From Scatophagus argus (taxonomy: Eukaryota > Chordata > Actinopteri > Scatophagidae): a stretch of DNA of 64,000 nt. The DNA lies in assembly GCF_020382885.2 (NCBI RefSeq), contig NC_058495.1:4147627-4211626 (forward strand), in the 5' to 3' direction. The notes beneath the pieces were generated by a model that ran no database searches, was not told where the DNA came from, and saw only the letters and a program-made list of their open reading frames with translations. Within the stretch, counting starts at the first letter, position 1. Each line of letters begins with the position of its first letter. Positions 24,961 to 45,879 of the stretch are shown here, piece after piece. Made by a program: the position numbers and the translations under genes.

Positions 24961-25965
24961 GCACTGGCTTTTGATGTAAGGACAAAACCCAACTCAAGAA
25001 ATGTTAACATGAACTCAAATGGCTAAATCACTGTATAAATTGGCATAAGTACCTACACAGGTGACTATCGAATAATATTTTTTAACCAAACTATGGCAAA
25101 AGGGAGTGTTGTTGTCCAAAAAGCTAACTAAGATGGTAAAAGCGGAGACAATACAGACAATACTGTGGTAGGAAAATTCATATCCTAGATTATGGAATCC
25201 TTTATGTACTCCAGGTGAATAAGAAAAATAAAGTAAGGAGCAAATGCCACAGAGTGCCTTATCCCCATACTGGACAGTATAAAGTTTAAATGTAAATTAA
25301 TGTGTCAAAGTCTTCCACGACACTTTCTTGAACTTCAGCCCCATCTGGTAAACATTACTGGAGGATACCATGGGGCAAATAGGAAGGGCTAAGATTGCGA
25401 TACAGTTCCCCTCCACCACATTTAGCCTGAAACAGACCCTTATGGTGCTGTAGCTCAACTGTTTGACACGGCAGACACCTTCCACCCCCTCACTGTCTCT
25501 TATTCAACCCTGTCAGAGGAGGTAATCGCCATTGGACATGCACTGTGGGCCCTTTCATGGGACAACGACTTTGGACAGACCGCTTCCGATTTTTATGATA
25601 GTTTTCCAGTGATGGGTGGAGTGGGAGAGTAGGGAGCAACCCAATCCTCTGCAGCAGCCAAACAAAGTCTAACTAGGCCAGACACAGTTGAGTGTTTCTC
25701 TCTCCCATTCTCTGTGTGGGTGTGTATGTGTGTTCTTGCACACAAAGTTTGACTAATAGTTATAGTTATAGTTAATTATTTGAAGGCTGATATGTATACA
25801 TATCTCTTTAGGTTGTGGTATACTTGTTAAGGGAATTACTTTCAACAGGTTTGTTTGTAAAAAAGGACAAAACCATGCCCTGTTACAGGATATCTGAAAA
25901 CTTAAGCCCAAGTGAATGTGCACTGTGAAACACTAAGTCATTGTAGGAAAGGCCAGAATTACGGC
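24961..25965. other. Intergenic DNA, nothing recognised
   Basis: No coding or repeat signature that I can support. Confidence 0.5.
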
Positions 25966-25968
25966 TGG

Positions 25969-26260
25969 TTGGTACAGCAAAAAGAATAATCCACGGCAGG
26001 TTTAAGGAGTGTCACAGATGTGGTTCTTTTATTCATTCAGTTTGGCCAACAGCACAGAATCATTCAAGCAGCAACACACCATGTTGTTAAAATGGCACCT
26101 ATATATAGTGTGTCTCAGCTAATGACCCTGGAAGATTCCATCCACGGGGATCCACTGCCAGCCAACTGCCAGTAACCCACCATTTTTTCTTTTATACACA
26201 TACAAACAGATTTCATAGCCTATACACATCCATTTACCCCAACTATTACTAAAAACAAAC
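25969..26260 (-). mobile_element. Possible solo LTR
   Basis: On the minus strand a TATA-like CTATATATAGG lies about 65 bases before a GAATAAAAGAACC polyadenylation-like signal. A CT-rich U5-like stretch then ends ...GCTGTACCAACCA, so the boundary has the CA end expected of an LTR. I could not place the TG start or flanking duplications and see no internal retroelement coding DNA. Confidence 0.35.
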
Positions 26261-29200
26261 ACATCTAAATCACCTTACATTTGTTGTACTCCACTGCACA
26301 CATATCCATCACCCCACACCAATTCACTCTTGGTTTTCCCCTGGAACTATAAAATCGGTGTCCGTTGCCTGGGGAAGCCTTTTGCCCGCACACCCTGAAG
26401 ATGCAACAACTGGTGAGTACACAACACTTTTTGATCTTCTTAGTACCCACTCTGAGCAACCCAATACAGCTTAGCTTACCTTATTTCTAAGCAATTAACA
26501 CATATTAAATATACACATTTAATCCTCTGTCCCTCTCCTCTAGGTACAGCTGTGTGGGCCACACACCACCCATGTCACCTAAGTCAATATCAGACCTGAG
26601 AAAAGGACAATAAATATAATGATAAATATTCAATACATAAGATAAATATATGCATATAAATGGGTAAACAAGCAATGTGTTAAAATGTATTGTGCAAATC
26701 TTCAATAAAGTGCCGTTGCTCTTAAAGTGTCTGTGCAGTTATTAAGGTGCATATGTCGTCATACCCAGTCAAAGTGCGTGGTGCTATATGTGCAAACCAG
26801 GTGACGATGTGTCCTTCGTCACAGTCATTTTCAAGTGTTGTTGCATTTAACAATGTGGCACCTGAAACTGTTCAAGCAAAACAAGAGTGAACTGGAGTTT
26901 CACGCTTCAATGAGAGGAACACTACAGCAGCAACAGGGCTGTGAAGCATGGCAGACCCTGTACAGATTCAACCTGATTTAAACCTAAAATTGGTCTCCCT
27001 CAACTAGTTGGGCCATTTGAAGTGGTTGAAGGGTCATTGCAAGTCCTCAATTTCCCAAACAATCAATGATCTGACTCTGGTGCAATCAGATGAATTTCTG
27101 TCGGATCAGAAACTTTATCAGCGGTCTTCAAAAGATCTGTTACATACTGTAATGGACTTGCTTTGCTTTAATATTATTGGAGTAATGTTTTGAGTCCAGT
27201 CTCATTTACAGGGCTCCAAATACCACCTTTCTGGCACATCCCTTTCAGACACAGAAGGTACCCTTAGGCGTCTGTATGAGATGCACCAGTCTTTAAATTA
27301 GCTTACAAAGTGCGAAAGTTTGATTGTGTGTCACCCAGGAAACCAGAACTCGCATCCCGTGTGAGACCAAATATTCTAGATATATTCAACAAACAAAATT
27401 GTTTTTGTGGTTAAAATTAACCAAAGTGCCATCACGTGTTAGGCTTCATGGCAGGAAGGCTTTGCACATCACACCAAACGCGAACGGGTACCCGGTGCTT
27501 CTGGATGAGTAGCTAGAGTGACAAAGTGGCAGTTTCTGACGACCTGGGATGAATCCCGTCATGAATCTCTGTTGCAAATGATTGGACAAATACACCACTT
27601 GCTAGTCTATCCTTAGTTTTTACTTCAGAATCATTGTTAGGCAGGAAATATGCAGTACAACTACATCTACATCATGTAATATCTATGATAAGAGGTGTAT
27701 ACTTTTTTTTGGTGATTATGGATTTTTCTCTCTCTTTCTCTGGGTTTGAACATTGTCGAAAACATTTGGGATAATGTGAGTACACAGCTCAAAAAATATA
27801 TAACAAAGGTCTAGTTGTCCAGCACATTTTAATGCACAAATGTTACAAATTACATCTTTAATTGTAGGTTGCCGTAAGACAGATTACTGCATATTCCATT
27901 ACTGTACAACAGAGGTGGATGACTCTGCCTGCTGATGTCCAGCAAGGCCAGTATCAAACTGACGTATTTGTCTAACAGAGCAGATGAGTGTGTGTGTGGG
28001 CGTGTGTTTTGTATGGGCGATGGTGTTGACGGACACTCTCGGGACTATTGTTTTCCTCCCAACATGCAGTGGGAGGAAGTGGTGGAATGACCTGAGACAT
28101 TAGTACAGACAATATCGGTCCATGTGGGCAGGGCTCTGATTGCTCCCTGCTTGGCTCCGGCTCCTGCTCTTTACCTCAGCCTTAGGGCGGTGGTCCTTAA
28201 TGCAGAGGTGAAGGGTGACTAATGTGAGGCCTGATTTCAGCCCCTGTTAAAATAATAGCACAATATGTCTGCACAGACTGCTCTGAAGAAGGAAAGAGGA
28301 AAACAGTTGCAGCGGCCTGATGTCCATCATGACATGAGGTTTCTTCATTTTATTTGTAGTAAGTGTACCCCTTTTTCAAACAATACATCGGGTTCTCCAG
28401 AAGGACACATTTAATCCCATTTCATTTTTCCAACATTTATTCAAACTGCTCTGTGAACTTCCCTTCAACCTCAGAGTTTGCTGCAGGGTAATCACAGGTA
28501 GCCTGTGTTTGGCATAGATGTTTAGGAGATAACTGTTCCCTCGAGCCAGAAAAACACTAACACAAAGCAACATATATTAAGTTATGACACTGCATGGGAA
28601 AAACTCTCCTACGTATAAGGAAGCCCGTGGTTGCGCATTTTAACAAGACATGATGAATGATCTTGGGGCCAATAAATGCAATTGTTCACTGCTTTGAGTC
28701 GCCTGTAACTGTGAGATGGATGAGAGTCATTGTCTGATATATGTCCAAAAACTTTGAACCAGTTTCAACACCCAGAGCAATTGTTTAGAGGATATCCTCA
28801 ATCAAGGCCCCAAAGAGCACAATGAATAGTCTCGCTGACAGAAACATGCTGCCCCCAACAACCTCCTCGACTCGCCTGCTGTGTGGTGGAGAAGAACGAG
28901 TGTGCCGGCTCTCGCTCCAAGTACAACACCACAGTGACACCTGAACTTTGCTTCTCATTGAATGATGCCAGAAGGAGACTCCTGCCATTTAAACATGTCA
29001 GTCATCAGATAATGACTTACTGGTTGCTGGCATAAAAGTGAGATAAAACTTGCTGTTATTGCTATATTAATACACATGACTGGATTAAATTGTTATCTGG
29101 CGGGATTGGCCTGTTAACCTAAAGATGGCTCAAGAGCAAGAATCTGTTGATTGGCTTTTATTTACAACTTCAACCACCTTCCCCCCCATGCTGTTTGTGT

Positions 29201-30690
29201 GTGCACCTTTCTATCTTTCTCTTCTCTCTCTTTCTCTCTCTCGCCTGTAAAAACTAAAACACAAAAAAAGTAAAATAAAAAAATTGTGGAAAACAGGGGC
29301 AGGTAAGGCAGCTCTTATAACTGATCTCCTTTTACAAATATTAACCCTGTATTTCAATATTATAAGTACATAATGTCTTTTAGTATTGTATGAATGACTA
29401 GCTATACCGTACGCGTCCACTAGTCTTAAGGGCAGTTGCTAAGTACATGTGCATGGTTTTGAATGTTGGGGCACCCCCTTTTGGTCATAATAAGATTTTT
29501 CTAAGATTCTAAGATTTTTCTCCCCCAGTTGAGTTTTTAAAAATAGATTTTAAGGTTCCTTTCTTTATAAAATATTTGTTTTGAAATAACACATTCAAAT
29601 ATATGATGACATCTTTTGATTTATCTATCTTAACCCCTCAGTAATGGCAACTAGAGATGTTATGTGTGGAGCTCTCTGTTGCCAAGATTAATGGAGCAGG
29701 TCAGCGTGTGCTGCACACGATGTAGCTCGAGCTATGATTTAACTCCTTATTATTATTTTGTATTTTTATGTATTTATCTGAAATATCCAGCATGTTATGA
29801 AATTTAGAGAAAGATCTATGGGGTGGGGTTGGTTAGGGTCAAGGAGCTATAAAATATGCAGGTGTTCTGTGTTATCTTTTATTGTTTTAGTTATGGCTAA
29901 TTGTGTCTGCCAATTGTACACAGTAATGATGTACTTATGTATGTGTATGCATGTGTACATGTGTCTATACATTATTTATTTATTTCTTGTTGTTTCTGTG
30001 ATTTATTTCTTGGTCAATGTCTTGGCACATGTATGTGTGTATGTTTATATTTCTTGTCTGCAGTCACAGACATATGTTGATCTGCATCTGCTTTCCAATA
30101 ATAAAAAAAGAAAAAAAATGGCAACTACATAGATTAAGACTCTGAGACGGATGATCTGTGTGCTCATATGAATAGCCAATTTCATTTCCCCTGCCTGACC
30201 ACGTGATAATCTAGCTATAGGTCTCCGTGACTGCTATGCTAAAGCTAAAGCTAAAGCCATAGTGTCTGTGATGTCACGCCATCCTTAATCTACCAAAAGG
30301 ACAACAGGCAGTAAATCAGTCCAGGCCGTCTTTACTAGATGCTGTAGCCAGGAAATCTAAATATGCCAAATGTAAGAACATTTGACTGGAGCTGAGGTTG
30401 GGCAAGCAAATGTATGTAAAATGTAGGCAACAACAGTTGAGGATGAAAGACTGACATGCCTGTCAATCAAGGAAAATAAAACATTTTTGTAAATTTTGTT
30501 TTTATTGTGCAACACTGGCACATAAGGCACACTTCTTATGTGAAAGGAGCTACTGAGAGATCAATGTTTTATGTAACAATTACTGATAAAAATATTACAT
30601 ATTTTTCTCTTCACTTTAATTCCCTCCCATTACCCTCCTACACTGGTTGGCTTCAGCGTTCTGTAGTTGTGGTTCCTGATTAGCGTGTGG
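26261..30690. other. Intergenic region upstream of csnk2a1
   Basis: No gene is supported. It holds a TATA/donor/acceptor arrangement on the + strand near 26349-26580 (see findings), a TC-rich run at 29216-29243, T-rich low complexity at 29500-29590 and a GC-richer patch at 28120-28260. Confidence 0.45.
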
Positions 30691-30815
30691 TATACAGTGC
30701 AGTCTAAAAGAATTAGGACAGTCACATATTTTGGTTGGGTTAGTTCTGTACTCCAAAACACTGGATGGTGGTGATTTTAAATCAAAGAGTAACTATGAGG
30801 TTAAAGTTCTGATCG
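30691..30815. mobile_element. Fragment of a Tc1-like non-autonomous element
   Basis: TATACAGTGCAGTCTAAAAG then AATTAGGACAG resembles a Tc1-type terminal repeat. It is followed by GTTCTGTACTCCAAAACACTG and ACTATGAGGTTAAAG, blocks I recall from a fish MITE. It abuts the csnk2a1 promoter region. Confidence 0.45.
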
Positions 30816-30869
30816 TTGGCCTTAATGTAAGTGGCGTGTCCCTCCACGGCCCCCGTTGCAGTCTAGGGG

Positions 30870-31021
30870 ACGTAGGTGGCGGTGGTCAGCCATATTGTCT
30901 CTGATACAGCAGAAATCACACACTGGCATATCCACACCGGCGACGGAGGGAGGAGAGGACCGTTGGGTTGACGAAACTCATCTTATTGGGAAGCATTTCG
31001 GTCGTCGAATTGATCAGGGGG
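30870..31021 (+). promoter_or_regulatory. csnk2a1 promoter and first non-coding exon
   Basis: A GC-rich, TATA-less island in AT-rich DNA ends in a donor, AGGGGG|gtaaat (exon end 31021). GGTCAGCCATATTGTC (about 30883-30898) contains a YY1-type site in reverse, common at housekeeping promoters. The exon start is estimated. It would splice to the 5' UTR exon at 33874-34072. Confidence 0.6.
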
Positions 31022-33873
31022 GTAAATATCGACTCCAGTGTCTATTTACCAGTTAAAATGCCGACTCATATTCTCTGTGAAAAGTAGCAAGTGCTAATGT
31101 TAGCTGTGCTACGATTCGCAAGCTAGCAACTTGGGCCCACCTGGAGCCTCTAAGTTACCAACACCTCCTGCTCACACCGAAAGCCATTCCAGTCGAATGA
31201 TCTAGTTAGCTAACTTGTAGGTAGTTGCTTTACTCATCGAAGAATACAGCTACATTAATCACTATTTGAAACAAATTTGTAAGCACTCTGAAACGTAATG
31301 CTATGTGTCTTTAGTTTTTAAGCGAATGTCGGCATAACGTTAACATTACGGATGTCGCATAATTTAGAGTCAGTAGTATAATGATGACACTAAACTTCAA
31401 CACATAAGATTAACACTTGCACAAGCCATTGTGTCTTTCCATGCAAGATTGAGCTTTTGTGAAAGTTAAACATTTTAATTCAATCTAGTCCTGAGTGCGC
31501 TAGCTAGCTAGCTTATCAACTGATAGATGATTGCCGAATGGAGGTGTTGACTTCGTCGATCCGGAGAAGGTCTTCATTCATGTTACATGGCCGTGTCTTT
31601 GTGGATTATAACCAATGTAACTAAACTCCCGTTATTAACGTTGACTTAAACATATGAAAATTCTTATTTGCGTTTCACCGGAAGTTAACGACGTCGTGGC
31701 TATGGCCGATGTGGGCGATTTTATTGGGGGTCTTCATGCTACCCTAGTGAGCTAGCTTATATCTTTTTATCTCGGGGTGAAGTTGTTAGCTAACGTTGTT
31801 TAGGCAAAGACTTCACATGTCATCAAGAAGTAGCATTAAGTTATGAGGTTAGGTCGCAAGCGATTGTAAATGTTCCCGGTTGTATATGTCAGTGTGAATG
31901 CATAGCAAGAATAATTTATTCGAGTAAAGTAGCAACGGTGTGCTGTTAATGCTTAACACTGCTGCGCATGTGACTTATGTGCGACAAAAAATCCACATTT
32001 AGCGTTAACTTTAATGTGTACGATGGTTAAGAATTTACGAACTCCACTAACCTGCCTGGTTGACGGTAGCTCACTGCACGTCTACGGGTTTCTCATTATT
32101 TGCACGTCCTTAGGCAAAGTATTTTTTGGCCGAGTACATAGACACGGTTGTATAGTTGGCTTTTGACTCGGTTCTGTCTTTTAAAATGATCTCTTACTAA
32201 ATTGGAGAGCAATGTGAAATGAAGCTGTATGTTCAAATGTTCAAATTCAAATTATTTTGCATTTCAATTCACAGTGTAGTCTGTAATAGTCTGTAGTTTG
32301 TGATTTGATCAAAACAATGCAAAGAAGGGTGTTGATTTTATATATGACACATGATGACGCATTGTAGTGTAGTGTGGTGTAGTGTAGAGTTGTAGTAATG
32401 TTGAAATCTTAATGATACTGTCCCCGATGTTAATTTACTTGTGCTATTCAAAGAATGAATTTAGTTGGTAAAAGAAGATCAATGGTTGCACAGCTTATCC
32501 CCTTCTGACCTCGTAATTCCGCAGACCATCAATACTTTGGGGAGTCAGTGACGTAAATAAATACTAAACTGGGGCCGGAGCTCATTTTGGCCACAGCTAT
32601 CAAGTCACTATCCGAGGAATATGTCCACAGATTAAGTTTAGAACATAATGTATGAGCTTAGTGCTCAGCTTCCTCTTCAAAACAGTCTCATGCCATGCTT
32701 GTGTATACTACAAAAATCTACCTGTTGATCTGATGCTCCTTCTTATCCTCATTCATGAACTCAAGATACATGAGAGTCTCAGAGTCATTCATGATATGTT
32801 TGAAGTAATCATTAACTCATTGGCTCCATCTAATTTGTGAGATGCAGAGGTGTAAATCACATGTTTCATGAGTACGTAATATTATAGTGATTCTTTGGAC
32901 AATGATTCAATACTTGCTCATTTCACAAAGTGTGTCACAATATTCTTTTGATTTAGTTCAGGGGTCTGCCATCCACATGAGGTGACATCATATGGCCTTT
33001 TAACAAAGTCGGTTGCAACTTCATTTTTCTATTTTTGGCCATGAAGGTGAAACAACAGCACATAAATAATTTTAACTGGTCAAATGCAGTAATAGCTGTC
33101 AAGATGTATATATGAAGCAGTTGTTTATCTTAATGCCTTAAGATTGTGACTTTTCACATTACATAAATTAGTCAACACCTAGCACACTTTTCCTCAGCAA
33201 AATTATATCTCAACAAATTATATGTATGAGTTTTTCCTACTTGCATAATTCTTTTCAGCCTAACATTGCTGAAACAGATCAGCTGTTAATGTCACAACAA
33301 GAGGAACAAGCCAGTGGACTGCTGAGTAAGATGCAGGGCCATGTCCATGTGAGCGTTCTGACTTGTAATGACGTTGTTTGCATGTACTTTGTTGTGCTAT
33401 CTTTTCACTGAAGTACAGAATAGTTCCATGCTGTTAATTTATTCCTGAGAGGACAGTAAATATCTTCATATTTTTCATGGCTGCCTGCCGCCAGCACTGT
33501 TTGAATGACCAGCAAAAAGATGCACTTGGATGAGAACTGTGACACAGGTGACATGGGGATTTCAAAGTAGATGAGTAACGTAACAGTGATAATATGGATC
33601 AGTGTTTCAATTTGCATCGATCAAATTGGATTTTCAGTCAATGAGCCTGTCATTAGACCCATTGAAATCAGAAATGATTTTAGCAATAGAATGGCAGAAG
33701 AAATCTGAGAACTGTGGCACAATGCCAAACGTTGCCTAGTTTAAGTTTCAACATTTTATATCATTATAAACTGATGGAAGGAAATACCACATGCATCAGT
33801 GCTGTAGATGTATAAATCAGGAAATATGTTTTTCTAATCTTTATTTTTCTCTCTTTCTCAATTTCCTTGTCAG
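31022..33873. other. csnk2a1 first intron
   Basis: A 2.85-kb intron with many CGs in its first kilobase (31080-32150), probably the downstream part of the promoter CpG island, and repeated GCTAGC motifs near 31500. No exon is seen within it. Confidence 0.55.
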
Positions 33874-34039
33874 CTATCCCACCGTGCCCCTGGTGGCCCC
33901 TCCCCCCGTCCTCAGGCAAAGCCCCCTCCCCAAACCCCTTACCCTGTTGAGATCAGTCCCCTCTCATCCTCTACCTTCCCTCTTCCTCCCTCCCTCCCAC
34001 CCATCCTTCCCGTGCTCCAACCATACTCCGCAGCAGTAA

Positions 34040-43115
<9,076 letters not shown>

Positions 43116-44660
43116 CACCCCCCCCCAAATCCATAATCACCTTCCTCCCTCCTCCCCTTTCCCCCCCCCAGTCTCTCCCACCTCCTCCTCCACCACCACC
43201 ACCCAGTCCGAGGGCGGGGGGAACTAGACAGGTGCCACTCTGCCAGCCCTCAACACATTCACCCTAACTCAGTGTGACCGCGCCTTGCCAAGCTCCTGGC
43301 TGGAGGATGCTGTCGTCTAAGAAAAAGATACCCCCCCCTGTTCCTTTTCCTCCTCGAATGAACGTGTTAACATGACATCTGAAATGAATGTTCTGTGTAA
43401 TTGAAATATACAGGTATTCCTTTCATTTTCCTCACGAGCTGTAGTAAATACAAAGGGGCGTATGTGTGTTTGTGTGTGATGAGAGCGAGTGTCATCCACG
43501 GCTGATTAGGGGTCTCAGCAGCCCCCCTTTGTGCGTGCGTGTGTGTGTGCGTGTGTGTGTGAGTTTTAGTTTGGATTGTGAAGGCAGTGGTCAATAAGTA
43601 CATCAGCAGAAGGCAAACGAAAGATGTTGGCCAACAGGACCAAAAGGAGCACATCCTGTATAGTTTACTACTGCAGCATCATCAAAAACAAGACCTGATG
43701 AGAACACTTAATTTACCTCCCCAGATGAGTCTAAACGCCGTCCAGGTCGCAGCATTTTGGAAGTGTTTGGTGCTGTTCTGTGCTCCAGGTGTATGTAAAC
43801 ACAGTGACACTTCAACACTTTCTCTGCCGGATTAGTTTTATCTCGCCTTTGTTACCAAACCAGATCACCAGTTTTCTTTTGATATGCGACTCACTGTCAT
43901 ATTAATTTGTTTTGTAATGAAATGTTCCCGGACTGCTGGATGAGGTTCATCGCCATCAAGCGGTTGGATCGACTTTAGCGTTGTACTGATCTCTTTTAGA
44001 AGCCAGGTAAGGTTCATTCAGGTTCTCAAAGAAAATGGTTTGTTAAACGTGCTGCTTTCCAGTTCCTTGAATTAACTTCAAGTGGCTTTTTTCTTGAATG
44101 ACTTCAAGACATAACCAAAGTTTACTCAGTTGGTTGGAAGAAGAGACTGACCAAACCTAGTTGTTTTTGTGGGTGTTACTCATGGAGATGCTGTAATGCA
44201 GGTTGACCGTGTGGGTTCTAGTGAATAAGATGCCATCATGATTCAATAACCATCTGCAGGTGTCTGAAGCGCTGTTCGTGTTGGAGGAAAGTTCAGTTTG
44301 GTCATGTGACCCAGGTGAGCTTTGTAATGAGTATTACAGTATTACTGGCTTTCCCCAACATGTTGAAAGAAGTATTGAAATGTTGAATAGCACTTGAAAG
44401 GTAGATTTTTTTTTCCCCCAGTGTTTTAGTGCCAGAGTTTGAAAGTGTAAGTTTTAGACCCTGCTGTACATATGCATCTTTTTTTTTCTTTTTTTTTTCA
44501 TTTCCAAACCTGAAAATGCAAATAAATCCGAACATGTATACATTGACCTGAGAACGGAGCAGTTTGAGTCCCTACATCACTGTATATATTTTTATGTCCT
44601 TATGTAGAAGACTAGTATTTGAAAATATTTGTGTAAATAAACACGTGTTTTATTTATCAG
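43116..44660 (+). other. csnk2a1 3' UTR
   Basis: C-rich just after the stop (43118-43205), with a TG-rich tract at 43525-43562 and poly-T runs at 44479-44500. It ends with two AATAAA signals. The frames at 43317-43835 are microsatellite or UTR shadows. Confidence 0.7.
44521..44641 (+). terminator. Two polyadenylation signals of csnk2a1
   Basis: AATAAA at 44521-44526 and again at 44636-44641, about 1.4-1.5 kb after the stop. The second is followed by a GT-rich stretch typical of cleavage regions. Confidence 0.65.
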
Positions 44661-45435
44661 GTACACCTGACTGATTGTCTGTCATGTTCACATAGTCTGA
44701 CTCTTCCCACTTACACAAAATGCAAATTATGGACAGTACCACTTCAAACTTTCTAATTTAGTCTGAGTAATTTGTAATGCCACATGTACATTAAGAATTA
44801 TGGTTGCTTTAACTATCCCCTCAAAATGTGACACAAATGCATTCTAAAGGTCAACTAAAAGTGATCGAGAGCTTGAGCAGTCACACTTAGACAAATCAAG
44901 TAGACAACTTCAATATCTCTAATCTCCAGCTCCAACATTCACTAATTTAGTTTATATCGCGTTCACTTGGTGAGTTTGCCTAAATAAATGAGTGATTAAT
45001 GAGATCACTTCAAACCGACTACCTTACCTAGGGCCAGGGAGTGAGCATAGGACCTGGCTCTGTGTACAATAGTTTTCTTAGTACTTCATGGGGAATTCAA
45101 AGAGACATGAACCTAACAGCAAATGTTTTCCCAGCATCCATAATCGGCATCCTCTGGCCATAGCAGGAGCTGTATGACATTTAAGGCCTTGTGTGAGCAT
45201 TCAAAACTCAAAGAATGATAGATTTGTTTGTATTTCTGCCCATCCATCCTGGGTTATGACTATATCACCAATTTTATTGCTAAAGGAGACACAAAGTGGA
45301 GTGGCCAAAGATCAGACCGGTAAATGCAAGCTGAATTACTTGGAGGCCAAAAGGTGAATGAATGCACTCAGTATGTCATTTACAACAGCTTTCCACTTCA
45401 TGAAAATACAGGAGCTGATAACGCTGCAACTGGAA
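44661..45435. other. Intergenic DNA between convergent csnk2a1 and slc2a10
   Basis: AT-rich, no gene or clear repeat recognised. Confidence 0.5.
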
Positions 45436-45676
45436 TAGAACTGCAACAATTAGTTGATTAATCATCAGTCGACCGAAAAAAATTATGGCCACCTATTTGT
45501 TAATTGATTAACAGTTTCAGTCATTTTTCATGCAAAAATGTCAAACGTCAGGATTTGTTGCTTTTGTCATTCGGGACAGTACATGAAGCGTCTTTGGGTC
45601 TCGAACTGTTGGTTTGACAAAAGAAGCAAACTGACCTTTGGCAGTAGTTTGACCATTAACCATCAGTTACAGCCCT
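45436..45676 (+). mobile_element. hAT-like MITE, most complete copy
   Basis: It starts GAACTGCAACAATTAGTTGA and ends CAGTTACAGCCCTAA, so the ends are imperfect inverted repeats (complement TTAGGGCTGTAACTG). Inside are TTTTTCATGCAAAAATGTCA and GATTTGTTGCTTTTGTC. Fragments of the same family lie at 13836, 38738, 52650 and 54355. No transposase is present. Confidence 0.65.
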
Positions 45677-45757
45677 AAATCAGAAGGCTTACATTATAAA
45701 AATCAGTTTGATAGCTGGTATGACTGCAACAAACACACGATCACACAGAAAACACAC

Positions 45758-45763
45758 TTTATT
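45758..45763 (-). terminator. Polyadenylation signal of slc2a10
   Basis: AATAAA on the minus strand, 117 bases past the slc2a10 stop. Confidence 0.65.
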
Positions 45764-45879
45764 CCCATGTTTCACAAATACAACACGCACTGTTACATAT
45801 CAAGTGTAACAAAATAAAATCTACTGTCACTCTTATATGCGTGTAGTGTATTTGTGTCAGCTTTCTAATATCAGCTGAA

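Noticed and set aside
30856-31056. 66-codon frame in the csnk2a1 first exon
   Set aside because: It runs through the exon 1 donor into the intron and has no homology; the exon is non-coding in CK2 alpha genes as far as I recall.
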